Origin: JBCCSZ01 sp039199225
GTDB taxonomy: Bacteria; Bacteroidota; Bacteroidia; Chitinophagales; Saprospiraceae
Assembly: GCA_039199225.1 (NCBI GenBank)
Contig: JBCCSZ010000094.1
Coordinates: forward strand, 1-23,705
Reading direction: 5' to 3'
DNA: 23,705 nucleotides
In this document: positions 8,901-16,441 of the stretch, piece after piece
How positions within the stretch are numbered: position 1 is the first letter of the stretch
How the letters are laid out: the number at the start of each line of letters is the position of its first letter
The notes under the pieces: model-generated
The model's input: only the letters and a program-made list of their open reading frames with translations
Told to the model about the DNA's origin: nothing
The model's database searches: none
Translations under genes and position numbers: made by a program

Positions 8901-9478
8901 GGTCCCGTTCCACTGTGCAGATTGCCAAAATCTCCGGTATTGATGCCCCGGTCCAGAAACGGCAAGCTTCCAATTTGTTTTGGATTGGAACAACTCGTTC
9001 CGGCAGCCGGAGGTGTTCCGGCCAAGATGTGTAGGTCAAAATCGACACTTTGGGGAGCCGCAAATGAGGATACAATGATGTAGTAAGTGGTATTTGCTTC
9101 TAATTTTACATCTACAATTTCTCTGACGCCAGCCGAAGATTGATTGTCTGCTCCTACACAAGTCGGATTGGCGTCCGGGCAATTATCCAATAAATGAAGG
9201 CCAGTCCAAGCATCCGCATTTTCCAATCGAATGGTCACGTATTCTGATGTAGCTGGCGTGAGTGACAGTACATAATCATTTCCAGTAATGTAGTTGGCAT
9301 CACAGGGACTGGTGCTGTAATCATCGCCAAAGCCCTCTGTCGACGCATTGAGTTGATGGAAAGGGATGCTTTGAATCTCAAAAGGGTCTGCGCAAGTACT
9401 GCCCGTTTGCGCGTTAAGCGATCCAAAAGCAAAAAGTCCGAAAATGATACAAGTGAGACTGATGTAATTGATGCCCAT
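5987..9478 (-). CDS. Multidomain type IX secretion cargo protein (PPC-like, Fn3, lamin-tail-like, CUB-like, SprB repeats, C-terminal sorting domain)
   Basis: A 1163-residue secreted, probably surface-bound protein. In order: signal peptide (1-24, ending LNAQ); two related Cys-containing PPC-like beta domains (about 25-160 and 160-295, each with a LxLLDxCPxxNPxC motif); a first Fn3 domain (296-366) broken after its penultimate part by a lamin-tail-like domain (about 367-525, GGNPKGVELYVL, WAYRRPG); resumption of the Fn3 end (SDWAGPFTFNT, W549); a CUB-like domain (559-695, GLTIYDGE, GCLTFVFESDDSG); a second Fn3 (696-786, SEWAGPFNF); a third PPC-like domain (787-919); two SprB-type repeats (920-1071, DGQIDLEI, YTYEWSNG); and a type A C-terminal sorting domain (1072-1163, LQPNPAS, NGIYFIQL, final VVER). 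The sorting domain directs export by the type IX system and is normally removed. No enzymatic domain is visible, so an adhesive or structural role is likeliest. Confidence 0.9.
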   Translation of the reverse strand: MGINYISLTCIIFGLFAFGSLNAQTGSTCADPFEIQSIPFHQLNASTEGFGDDYSTSPCDANYITGNDYVLSLTPATSEYVTIRLENADAWTGLHLLDNCPDANPTCVGADNQSSAGVREIVDVKLEANTTYYIIVSSFAAPQSVDFDLHILAGTPPAAGTSCSNPKQIGSLPFLDRGINTGDFGNLHSGTGPCAAENENYLNGNEIVYEYIPSANEAVTLEVSQLSGFFAGLQLLDACPEDNPNCLASDFNTTQTSDLILENILLEKGTAYYIILSTWENPPSISFDLSLTSIRSCSDPTDFSIDQLTQTSASINWAGDATNWNIQLLPRGASPGAIGSKVTERPFQLNNLTANTLYDLYIQSNCKAASLMITGLYDGPLSGGNPKGVELYVLNDIADLSDYGIGSANNGEGTDGIEYTFPAISVTSGTHLYWASDGPLFNQFFGFDPDFVSPDALVNGDDAVELFHNSQVIDVFGYIDIDGTGQTWEYKDGWAYRRPGQEANDGFFDPEKWFYSGIDNLEGNSTNATCDVPFPVGTFEPPATLTSDWAGPFTFNTLPEEAACGGMFLDNGGTYANYTSNQQDTFTICPDQLGFVVKVEFQSFDVEAGDGFCLDGLTIYDGENTEAAIIPPNNDQAAWCWNSEENSPVGTGDLAGRTIASTGPSGCLTFVFESDDSGNGSGWSGNVICTAEQDCSAPDELMVSSVASSSAVLSWMTQADRAVDVDIAWGEKGITPQTGNLVKNVSAPYTLEGLEPSTIYAYYVKQNCGAFGSSEWAGPFNFISACSSSVGDEIENAIRVDAFPFVSSGSTVECYSNTFGHPSSDAFYEFSTDDCMTSVTISSCSELTDFDTVIRLLDSLGNEVDFNDDAVEADCSEQLDAFNRLSVLYARVNPNTKYFVMIEGFGPNEGIFEIAIEEGILPAFEIESSAQAASCYGETDGQIDLEIIGGAGSVDVQWNTGQSGVAISDLAASIYTATITDACGSSQEISVEVEQPDAIQLGVEVVHESSVGKANGSISMQINGGELPYTYEWSNGALSKNLINLVGGEYCVTVTDQMGCTVSECVTINSGLVYVRELDELKFIELQPNPASEASRFRLEFEEAVDLEISVLNSLGQLVWKITDENVQKKDYRLDVRNFSNGIYFIQLNYKNYVVSHKLVVER

Positions 9479-9666
9479 ATGTCGGGTTTTATCGATTGAT
9501 TAAAGCATCGGAATGTACGCGCAGCTTTTACAGAGTTGTCGTTTTCTGCGGCTTCCTAAATGCTTGCAGAGGGGAAAGTTGGAAATAAATACCTTTTTCA
9601 TTACATTAGTCTAAACAAATACTTTACCATTTTTTATCAATCGACCCTAATCTAAAATCATCAGAT

Positions 9667-9795
9667 ATGGCTCAATCAAAGCGCAAACGCAAAGCAGCCG
9701 CCAGAGACAAAAGAGAAGAGAAAAAATTCTTTATGGTGGTAGGAGTAGCGACTTTATTGTTGGTAGTTTTACTGTTCTTCCTCTTCCAGCAGTAG
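9667..9795 (+). CDS. 42-residue single-span membrane peptide
   Basis: A short ORF of 42 codons. The first half is strongly basic (MAQSKRKRKAAARDKREEKK); the second half is one hydrophobic helix (about residues 21-40, FFMVVGVATLLLVVLLFFLF) ending in QQ. By the positive-inside rule the basic end should stay in the cytoplasm. It is divergent from the large type IX cargo gene, so the 188 bases at 9479-9666 would carry both promoters. Its last 27 bases overlap, on the opposite strand, the end of the GT-C-like gene. The sharp basic/hydrophobic split and clean start and stop argue for a real gene, though chance cannot be excluded at this length. Function unknown. Confidence 0.62.
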   Translation: MAQSKRKRKAAARDKREEKKFFMVVGVATLLLVVLLFFLFQQ

Positions 9796-11301
9796 CACTG
9801 GCTCAATCAGGAGGTACATTTCTTCGCCCAGCAGCTTTTTTCTTGCCCTCACAATGAGTGGATTATCTTGTGTGGCTTCCTCCTCCTTGCCCAATGGCTT
9901 TTCGGTCAATTTATAGGATGGCAGTCCTCCTGTGACAGCAGGCTTGGGCGGCCCTACTTCCAGTACATCTACCTGACTGGCCTTGTAGGAAGCATTTTGG
10001 TAAACCTGGAATACGTTGTCGCGAGCAAGACCATCCACAGACCAGACCAACTCTGTTCCTGCCCGCAAGTCTGGAATGGATTCCATCATGCTGACGATTT
10101 GCCGCGGAGCCGACCGACTTTGTTCAATAATCGGGTTGCACTGCGTCCAAAACAAAACACTGAACAACACACCTGCCATGCCAAACCCACCATGAATCAT
10201 ACTCCGGCTTTTGGCATACAGGCCCAAAACACCCAAAAAGGAAAAAATCCAAAAGCTCGCACCAACCGCCATCGCTGAACGATAGCCCAGGGCTTGCAAA
10301 CCATAAAAACTATTGATCATCCCCACTGTAATGGCACAAAAGAGTAAAATAATCAGCAGTACCACTCCGCCTTTAACCAAATTCTTGTAAGGATAACGGT
10401 CCAAAAGATAGGCTGTAAGCTGGCGAGCAATCAACAAACTGAATACGAGCATGATTACCATGGACTTGGCCACTAGAGAGGCCAACAGCCAGCCGACTAA
10501 AATGATCGCCATTTCCTCCGAGCGCCGCCACTTTTTGAAAGTATCGACCAAGGTAGCAGGCAAAAAACCCAACCAGGGGATCAAACCGATGCCCAAGGCA
10601 ATGAAGTAGCCCTTGTAGGCAAAGAAAGACTGATTGAAAAAAGAAGATTGATCCGACAAAAGCGGAGTGCCCAGTTGATTGGAAAGCAGCGGAAGGGGCA
10701 GGTACAACAGCCACAGGTATGGATTGCTTAACTGGTGGCCTTTGGGATGCCGAAACTTGAGCCACAGCCACCAAATACCGCTGTACAAGCCCATTTGTAT
10801 GGGCGCAATGGCCGCTCCCAACAACAGGGTGATCCAAAACACGCGATCCCAGGCAGGCGAAGCTTTTTTGACAAAATACAACAGAGAAAGACCATTGATC
10901 AATTGAATGGCAAACAACCAATTGTCACTGACAGCAAACTTTGCCGTATTACCAATCAACCAACTGCTCATAAACACCAAGCTTGTAGCTCCTATGAGGT
11001 ATTTGCCAAAAAGGCGCTGTCCAAAAAAGTAAAACAGCCCACAGCTACCCAGCAGTAATAACACAGACGGCAAGCGATACCAAAACAACTGCAAGCCCGT
11101 CCAATCGTACCAAAACTTATAAAAGATGGAAATGAGAGGAGGTATCGAAGAATCGGCGCCGGCACCTACCTGAGCCACCAACAAAAGATCGGCCTCACCC
11201 TGGCTTAACACAGTGGTCAAGTCATTCATTATCAACAAATTACCCAAAAACAAAAAAGCCAGTAAGACTAAGAAACCCTTGTAATTGTTGTTCCACTCCA
11301 T
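9769..11301 (-). CDS. Polytopic membrane protein, GT-C (ArnT/PMT-like) glycosyltransferase candidate
   Basis: A 510-residue inner membrane protein with about eleven predicted helices in residues 9-385 and a soluble C-terminal tail of about 120 residues that ends in an acidic run (LLLEEEEQ). The N-terminal layout fits lipid-linked sugar transferases of the GT39/GT83 type: a first helix, a periplasmic loop with acidic residues (GEADLLLVAQVGAGADSS) where the catalytic Asp/Glu would sit, PPLISIFYKFWYDW, then a helix pair starting YRLPSVLLLL. Such enzymes move a sugar from a polyprenyl-phosphate donor to lipid or protein on the outer face. The exact catalytic residue and acceptor are not identifiable, so the family call is tentative. 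It is a single-gene unit with a good Bacteroidota -7 box (see 11333-11340). Confidence 0.72.
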   Translation of the reverse strand: MEWNNNYKGFLVLLAFLFLGNLLIMNDLTTVLSQGEADLLLVAQVGAGADSSIPPLISIFYKFWYDWTGLQLFWYRLPSVLLLLGSCGLFYFFGQRLFGKYLIGATSLVFMSSWLIGNTAKFAVSDNWLFAIQLINGLSLLYFVKKASPAWDRVFWITLLLGAAIAPIQMGLYSGIWWLWLKFRHPKGHQLSNPYLWLLYLPLPLLSNQLGTPLLSDQSSFFNQSFFAYKGYFIALGIGLIPWLGFLPATLVDTFKKWRRSEEMAIILVGWLLASLVAKSMVIMLVFSLLIARQLTAYLLDRYPYKNLVKGGVVLLIILLFCAITVGMINSFYGLQALGYRSAMAVGASFWIFSFLGVLGLYAKSRSMIHGGFGMAGVLFSVLFWTQCNPIIEQSRSAPRQIVSMMESIPDLRAGTELVWSVDGLARDNVFQVYQNASYKASQVDVLEVGPPKPAVTGGLPSYKLTEKPLGKEEEATQDNPLIVRARKKLLGEEMYLLIEPVLLLEEEEQ

Positions 11302-11332
11302 AGATTACCCAAAAGCGTTTTTTATGAGAGGG

Positions 11333-11340
11333 CAAACGTA
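11333..11340 (-). promoter_or_regulatory. Bacteroidota -7 box TACGTTTG for the GT-C-like gene
   Basis: On the minus strand the bases read TACGTTTG, a full match to the TAnnTTTG consensus used by Bacteroidota sigma factors. It would start transcription about 7 bases later, leaving a leader of about 25 bases before the ATG at 11301. The -33 element is poor (a TTTC near the expected place), so the site is supported mainly by the -7 match and position. Confidence 0.5.
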
Positions 11341-11520
11341 CGAAAATTTCGGCAGCGAAACGGTATACCGATTGTTTCCCTCATCAAGTAGAAAGTGATA
11401 ATTTCAACCGAATTAACTTGATATTGTTGAATTTATATCCTAATTTCTCCATTGGCCTAGAAAAAGATGGGCTGTAAAAAATCAACAAAACATTTACATT
11501 TCGGCTAAATCTATATCGAC

Positions 11521-12564
11521 ATGATGAAAACTAATGGACACTCCTTATTATGTCTACTGCTTTTGCTGGCTTTATCTGCCTGCCAAAACAACCAACAAAC
11601 GGTTCCTCAAACTGCCAAGGAAAAGGAATATTCCAGCTTTGAAGTAGATTTAGAGGGAGCAGAGGCATTGACTTATGAAAATATGCGCATTTATCCAATA
11701 CTTGCCAGCGATGCCTTCTTGGCTTCCAACCAGCGGTATGCGCAACTGATCAATTTGAAAGAAGCCATCGATACCAAAGGCTTCCGCATCACCGAGAAAA
11801 AGCCCTACGGTTTGCGTACGGATCAAAGCAGTGTAAATGCGCTGACCATACACAACAAATCAAAAGATACCGTGTATATCATGGCAGGCGATGTGGTGCA
11901 AGGTGGTAAGCAGGACCGCGTGATTGCACACGATATGGTCGTTCCGCCAAGGACCCTGACGGATGTTGCTGTTTTCTGTGTGGAGCCCAATCGCTGGCAG
12001 TACAAAACGGAATTGCCAGAGGGTGAATCGGAGCGTCAAATGGCATTGACCAATAAAAAAGCATTTGCTTTTTCAGGCTACTACAATATGGCTTCCAATG
12101 ATTTGCGCAGGACGGTAAAGTACAGCAAAAACCAACAGCAAATTTGGAAAAAGGTAGGTGAATTGACCGCTTTGAACAATGCACAAACCAGCACAGGTAC
12201 GTATGCCGCTTTGGAGCAGTCGGAGGCATTCACGAAGCAGCGGAACAACTACCTCGACTTTTTCCGCCACAAAATGGGCGCCTATGACAATGCCATCGGA
12301 ATCATGGTTGTCAGTGGCAACGAGGTACTGGGAACAGACATATTCCACCACCCCAACCTTTTTCAAAAGCAATACGAAGCACTCTTGTATGGCTACATCA
12401 CCGATGCTGTTTCCAATGGGAAGGCCATCACGATGACAGATGATAAGCTGGATCGAAGCATCCGGAAAATCAATAAAGAATTTCACGAAAGCTTGAGCGG
12501 GATGAAAGAGCAGGAAACCAAATTTGACTACAAAGGTCAATTGATTCACTTTTCCAGTCTTTAA
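11521..12564 (+). CDS. Lipoprotein with ARPP-1 (DUF6569) domain
   Basis: A 347-residue protein starting with a lipoprotein signal: hydrophobic run then lipobox L18-S19-A20-C21, followed by polar QNNQQ, so it is predicted to be lipidated at C21. No acidic residues follow the cysteine directly. Residues about 45-330 match the ARPP-1 family pattern: an early YPIL strand, NALTIHNKSKDTVYIMAGDVVQ, GGKQDRVIAHDMVVPP, then a VAVFCVEPNRW motif. The biochemical role of this family is not established; many members are cytoplasmic and linked with ADP-ribose or phosphatase-like partners, which makes an exported version notable. It is preceded by 219 bases that separate it from the divergent GT-C-like gene, with a TACATTTC box at 11495-11502 as a possible -7 element, and is closed by a strong terminator. 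It looks monocistronic. Confidence 0.85.
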   Translation: MMKTNGHSLLCLLLLLALSACQNNQQTVPQTAKEKEYSSFEVDLEGAEALTYENMRIYPILASDAFLASNQRYAQLINLKEAIDTKGFRITEKKPYGLRTDQSSVNALTIHNKSKDTVYIMAGDVVQGGKQDRVIAHDMVVPPRTLTDVAVFCVEPNRWQYKTELPEGESERQMALTNKKAFAFSGYYNMASNDLRRTVKYSKNQQQIWKKVGELTALNNAQTSTGTYAALEQSEAFTKQRNNYLDFFRHKMGAYDNAIGIMVVSGNEVLGTDIFHHPNLFQKQYEALLYGYITDAVSNGKAITMTDDKLDRSIRKINKEFHESLSGMKEQETKFDYKGQLIHFSSL

Positions 12565-12578
12565 GCATCTCTATTAGC

Positions 12579-12628
12579 GCAAAACAAAAAACCGAGGTTT
12601 CACTGCGAGCTTCGGTTTTTTGTTTTGC
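12579..12628 (+). terminator. Strong intrinsic terminator after the ARPP-1 lipoprotein gene
   Basis: A 17-bp perfect stem: GCAAAACAAAAAACCGA (12579-12595) pairs with TCGGTTTTTTGTTTTGC (12612-12628), with a 16-base loop. The right arm carries the T-run. It begins 15 bases after the stop codon of the lipoprotein gene. Because A and T runs face each other, it could also act on the other strand, but no minus-strand gene ends here. Confidence 0.88.
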
Positions 12629-12650
12629 ACCTCATCGTTTCTTACTTTTG
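12619..12650 (+). promoter_or_regulatory. miaE promoter, TTTG-N20-TACTTTTG, overlapping the preceding terminator
   Basis: TTTG at 12619-12622 and TACTTTTG at 12643-12650 match the Bacteroidota -33 (TTTG) and -7 (TAnnTTTG) elements with a 20-base spacer. A start about 7 bases later gives a leader near 20 bases before the ATG at 12676. The -33 element lies inside the right arm of the terminator at 12579-12628, so the two signals share bases. Confidence 0.62.
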
Positions 12651-12675
12651 CTCTCCAATTTTAAACACGTTCCTT

Positions 12676-13260
12676 ATGAAACTCAACTTGGACCTCTCTG
12701 TTGCCAGCTCTCAAGAATGGATTGATACCGTTATGGCAGACTTCAACAGCTTTTTGCAAGATCATGCCGATTGTGAACGCAAGGCCAGTGCCACTGCTAT
12801 GAGTTTGGTTGCCAAGTATCCGGATCGGACAGAAATCATCCCGGAATTGATCGATACGGCCGTCGAGGAATTGGAACATTTCCAGCAAGTCTATGCGGTG
12901 ATGGCGAAAAGGGGCATCCAACTGGCTCACTCCATCCCGGGCGACCCCTACATCAAGGGCTTGATCAAAAAGATGCATTCGGGCATCGAAGAACGTTTTC
13001 TGGACAGGCTATTGATCGGATCGGTCGTTGAAACGCGAGGAGCCGAGCGCTTCAAGATGGTCGCTAATGCCTTGGAAGACGAGGAGCTGAAACGCTTTTA
13101 CAAGATGCTCTGGACCTCAGAAGCCAAACACGGCCACATCTATGTCAAAATGGCTTTGCACTATTTTGATGAGTCGAAGGTCTACGACCGATTGAACTGG
13201 TGGAATGAGCAAGAAGGAGAAATTTTGAACGGACTGGAAGTTAGAGCGGCATTGCATTAA
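12676..13260 (+). CDS. miaE: tRNA-(ms2io6A)-hydroxylase MiaE
   Basis: A 194-residue non-haem diiron monooxygenase that hydroxylates the isopentenyl group of ms2i6A at position 37 of tRNAs reading U-starting codons, after MiaA and MiaB have acted. It has the ferritin-like four-helix pattern: E34 in DHADCERKA, E65xxH68 in EELEHF, E119 in VVETRGAERF, and E149xxH152 in SEAKHGH. The 31 and 30 residue gaps within each half fit a two-fold diiron bundle. Length agrees with the short class of MiaE. The ATG at 12676 was chosen over an upstream in-frame codon because that one lies inside the terminator and ahead of the promoter. The gene is monocistronic, and its TAA overlaps the stop of the convergent GT2 gene. 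Confidence 0.93.
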   Translation: MKLNLDLSVASSQEWIDTVMADFNSFLQDHADCERKASATAMSLVAKYPDRTEIIPELIDTAVEELEHFQQVYAVMAKRGIQLAHSIPGDPYIKGLIKKMHSGIEERFLDRLLIGSVVETRGAERFKMVANALEDEELKRFYKMLWTSEAKHGHIYVKMALHYFDESKVYDRLNWWNEQEGEILNGLEVRAALH

Positions 13261-14501
13261 TCTCGATAGGCCAGTTGACGATATTGGAGCAACAGCTGTT
13301 TGGCATCCTTTTCATTGGCAATTGGCTGTTTGAGATGCTTCAACAACCAATTGGCTGCCTCTCCCACAGCTACATCCGGATAAGCTCGGTCCCTGGCAAA
13401 ATGCACAAATTTCATAATCAAAAAAGCATTGAACCAACGGAAAAAACGCTTTCGAAACCCATCGAAAGAGCGAGTATGCTGCCTCAATTCCTGCAGTTTC
13501 TCTTCAAACCCGAGCTGTGCCAGGTAGGCTTTCATTTGAAGTGGTAGACGCGCTTCCCAGTCCAATTTATCCTCGACATAAATAAATGGCAGAGCCTCGA
13601 AAGTTTGCTTCAATTCGATAAAGGAAGAAGGTGCATAGGTTTTGTAAGGACCTTGCCGATCCAGCATTTCTGCAACCGCCCGCCCCGTTCCGAAGGGAAC
13701 CCGATGGGAGCGCCGGGGCGATGGAAAGACAGCGGTGTTGGTTATCTCCCCAAAATGATCCAAAACAGTAAACTTATTCAAAAAGTAGAAGTCCTCCCCT
13801 GCCTTGCGCTTATTCATGCCACCTTGTTGTTGATATACATCTGCACGTACAGCCATTGCCGAGCCGATGGTCTCAAAAGCATACGGAAAGCCCGCCCATT
13901 GCTTGGCAGCTAAAAAGTATCGGAGGTGCAATTCATAATCGATGATGGCCGAATAGACTTCTGACGGAAAGTCGTTTCCTTCAATCGGATGTTTGTAGGC
14001 AATGGAAACGCCAGGACACTTTGGGTGTTTTTTGAAGTAGGCCCCAACCGACTGCAGGTAATCCAGCGGACAAAGGGTGTCTGCATCAAAACACAGGATG
14101 ATCCCCTTGGGTTGATTGGCCCTTTGCAGTCTTCGAACCGCCTCATCCATACCAATCTTGCGCGCCAGCCCAACGCCCGCCTGCTTATGGGGTAAATCCG
14201 GACAGTAGAGAATGTGAAAGCGACAAGCTGCCCGACTGTTCTGCGTAGCCCAGTCTTTAGCTTCTCTGAAGGTTTGCTCGTTTTGCAACTTAGCCTGTTC
14301 CTCGGCTCGTTCGCCATGATTGATCACAACGATCACCTCCAGACTGCCGTCGACCAAGGGGTCACAAGCGGCCAGGCACTGCAGGCTGTTCAATAAAGCC
14401 GGCTCATCGAATACAGGAATAACCACCAACATTGATAAGTCGTCCGATGGCCTTTCCTCAATCAAAGGAGGATAAAAAGCGTGTTTTTCCAGATACCGCA
14501 T
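13257..14501 (-). CDS. Glycosyltransferase family 2 protein
   Basis: A 414-residue GT-A fold transferase without membrane helices, so cytoplasmic or loosely membrane-bound. It starts the GT domain with MLVVIPVFDEPALL, has the metal- and donor-binding D139-A140-D141 in LCFDADTLCP, a GSAMAVRADVY acceptor-side segment, and the G235-E236-D237 catalytic-base motif in KAGEDFYFL. The region after about residue 300 is helical and unassigned. It should transfer a sugar from a nucleotide-sugar donor; donor and acceptor are not deducible. It begins 15 bases after the glycoside hydrolase gene on the same strand, so the two form an operon. Its stop codon shares bases with that of miaE on the other strand, leaving no room for a separate terminator. 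Confidence 0.9.
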   Translation of the reverse strand: MRYLEKHAFYPPLIEERPSDDLSMLVVIPVFDEPALLNSLQCLAACDPLVDGSLEVIVVINHGERAEEQAKLQNEQTFREAKDWATQNSRAACRFHILYCPDLPHKQAGVGLARKIGMDEAVRRLQRANQPKGIILCFDADTLCPLDYLQSVGAYFKKHPKCPGVSIAYKHPIEGNDFPSEVYSAIIDYELHLRYFLAAKQWAGFPYAFETIGSAMAVRADVYQQQGGMNKRKAGEDFYFLNKFTVLDHFGEITNTAVFPSPRRSHRVPFGTGRAVAEMLDRQGPYKTYAPSSFIELKQTFEALPFIYVEDKLDWEARLPLQMKAYLAQLGFEEKLQELRQHTRSFDGFRKRFFRWFNAFLIMKFVHFARDRAYPDVAVGEAANWLLKHLKQPIANEKDAKQLLLQYRQLAYRD

Positions 14502-14516
14502 ACAAAAGGCATTGGG

Positions 14517-16307
14517 CTAAGGCAGCTTTCGCAATAAAATGGCCCAATCCTGCGCGGGCTTAGATGGCGGCATTCCCAAGCTGCATTTTGCACCGGCACT
14601 TACTTCTTGGGTGCTCGTCTGCTGCAGCACCCCTCCTTCCAGAGGATCGAACCAATGCACACGGTACTTCCCTTTGGCTTTACTTAGATCAATACTGGCT
14701 TTGCCCCCTTTTTTGCAGTAGACCACGTAGGTGTCATTTTCCTTGCTTAAGCAATAGCTTGCCTCCTCCACCAACTCATCGCTTGACTTCATTTCTGTAA
14801 ATGGCAAATACGCTTTGAAAAAATTGGCAGCAATGGCACTTTGCTCCCACATATTGTTCCGACTACGCCAATCCTCTGCATTGAGGTCATTGGGCGCTTG
14901 TATCCAACCGAAATACCACTCTACGCCGCCGCCGCCAGCCATTAGCGTACCCCAGAGCACCTCTTGCCGCAAAGTATCATGGCGGGGATCGTTTTTATCG
15001 GAACGCGTACCTGTGTGCCAAGGACCAATTTCATCCATCGTTACCACCCAGGGGCGCCGCGATTTTCCAGAGTGTGCCACCAATTCGCGGATGTCTCTAT
15101 GTACTTTGTAAATATCGGCAACTTGCATGGAAATGCCATCTAAGCGATCAAAGTGAAGCAATGCCTCCAACACTTCGTCTCTCTCCTTTTTGGCGGGGAA
15201 TGTGTGGATGACCAATGGATTTTTGTAAGGGTCGTGGTCTTTCAAATAGCGGATCATGGCGTAGCGCTGTTGGTCGCTTTGCCCCTGTGGCCAAAACTCC
15301 ACCTGACCATTTTCTTCCCCCATATTCCAGATCACATTGTTGTGGTATCCAAATCGGGCAATCAGCTCGCGGTAGTAGAGCTTGCGACTTACATCGGTAT
15401 AGCCATCGTCCAATATCAGTTCATTTTCTTTTTCCTGGGTGATGAGGTGCAGGACAATCCCCTTGGACTCCGCATGGGTAAAAAGGATGTCCCATTGAGC
15501 CAGTTTACTGACGTCATAGCGCAAAAAATCCTTTCGCTCGTGCGACAAGAACGGCCACACATCTTTGGCATCGCCCTCTATGTTGAGCGTCAGGGCGTAG
15601 ACGACATTCATGCTTTTGGAAGCCAGGTAATTCAATGCGCCGATGGCCCCTTTGCCCTTGCCGTTTTGCCAGGTCGGATCGCCACTGTTCCAATCTGCGA
15701 TGTGCGCCTCCCAGCTTTTTAGAAATTGTGCATTTGGATCGTAGCTGTAGGTGCCATCAATATCGGCAAAGGCCAAAAAGTTTTCGGGGCTATTGGCGCC
15801 GACTTTTAGGTATGGTTCACCATTTTGGAAATGGAAGTATTGACTTTTGTGGTAAGTCAAGCGGCCCTTGCTGCGAATGTCCTGGGCATCTGTAGAAGGT
15901 GGCCCACAACGAAAGCGTCCTTTTTGGCCATCTAATCCTTCGACTGGCTGGCCCAGGTAGGGATCATCGCTCACGGCCAATTGCTTGCCTTTTCGGAAAG
16001 ACACTTCGTATTGCCACTCCCCCTCTTCATCGGGTGTAAAGATCGTCCGCCACACCTTTCCACTGCCAGCACCTGAATTGGCGGCATTGCCATCGGCGGC
16101 AAAAAAGCCAGGTACGACAAAAGACCTTTTCCCCTTTGAGAAAATAACATTCAAACGATAATCGAGAAAAGGATTCTCACTGTCTGTTTCTTTGGTGGAA
16201 GGCCCTTCTAGGTCGAGTATAAACGGTTGCCACTTGGGTATGACATTGTTTGCAAGTCCAGCTGTACCCAGTAGGCAGAGACAGATCAATAGGCATGTAT
16301 TTTTCAT
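14517..16307 (-). CDS. Secreted glycoside hydrolase, DUF5060 plus (beta/alpha)8 domain (apiosidase-like)
   Basis: A 596-residue secreted enzyme. The ATG at 16307 gives a good signal peptide (MKNTCLLICLCLLGTAGLAN); the longer frame to 16382 would put 25 odd residues in front and begins upstream of the likely promoter. Residues about 26-110 form a DUF5060 beta domain (FTPDEEGEWQYEVSF), then a catalytic barrel related to the DUF4038/GH140 and GH5 type. Candidate acid/base is E331 or E332 in VIWNMGEENG; candidate nucleophile is E426 in VVTMDEIGPWHTG. The last about 95 residues (YRVHWFDPLEGG) match the putative collagen-binding beta domain that often follows. Apiosidase-like or other retaining activity is possible, but substrate is not deducible. 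It has no sorting domain, so export probably ends in the periplasm. First gene of an operon with the GT2 gene. Confidence 0.86.
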   Translation of the reverse strand: MKNTCLLICLCLLGTAGLANNVIPKWQPFILDLEGPSTKETDSENPFLDYRLNVIFSKGKRSFVVPGFFAADGNAANSGAGSGKVWRTIFTPDEEGEWQYEVSFRKGKQLAVSDDPYLGQPVEGLDGQKGRFRCGPPSTDAQDIRSKGRLTYHKSQYFHFQNGEPYLKVGANSPENFLAFADIDGTYSYDPNAQFLKSWEAHIADWNSGDPTWQNGKGKGAIGALNYLASKSMNVVYALTLNIEGDAKDVWPFLSHERKDFLRYDVSKLAQWDILFTHAESKGIVLHLITQEKENELILDDGYTDVSRKLYYRELIARFGYHNNVIWNMGEENGQVEFWPQGQSDQQRYAMIRYLKDHDPYKNPLVIHTFPAKKERDEVLEALLHFDRLDGISMQVADIYKVHRDIRELVAHSGKSRRPWVVTMDEIGPWHTGTRSDKNDPRHDTLRQEVLWGTLMAGGGGVEWYFGWIQAPNDLNAEDWRSRNNMWEQSAIAANFFKAYLPFTEMKSSDELVEEASYCLSKENDTYVVYCKKGGKASIDLSKAKGKYRVHWFDPLEGGVLQQTSTQEVSAGAKCSLGMPPSKPAQDWAILLRKLP

Positions 16308-16333
16308 AGGGAGGGTTTGTTCAAAGTTGGTTG

Positions 16334-16364
16334 GCAATATAAAAAAACAATCTGGGGCTACAAA
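16334..16364 (-). promoter_or_regulatory. Possible promoter of the glycoside hydrolase operon
   Basis: On the minus strand TTTG (16364-16361) is followed after exactly 19 bases by TATATTGC (16341-16334), an imperfect TAnnTTTG. Transcription would begin near 16327, about 20 bases before the ATG at 16307. The spacing is ideal but the -7 box matches only partly. If correct, it rules out the start at 16382. Confidence 0.35.
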
Positions 16365-16441
16365 TGGAATGGGATGTGGCATTCATGCCTACTAGGTATT
16401 AAAACATTTGTTGTAAAAGATGTGATATTAAAAATAAAAAA

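Noticed and set aside
12625..12675. Upstream in-frame start for miaE
   Set aside because: It lies inside the terminator and promoter; the family pattern begins with MKLNLDL at 12676.
16308..16382. Upstream 25-codon extension of the glycoside hydrolase
   Set aside because: It would bury the signal peptide and begins upstream of the likely -7 box at 16334-16341.
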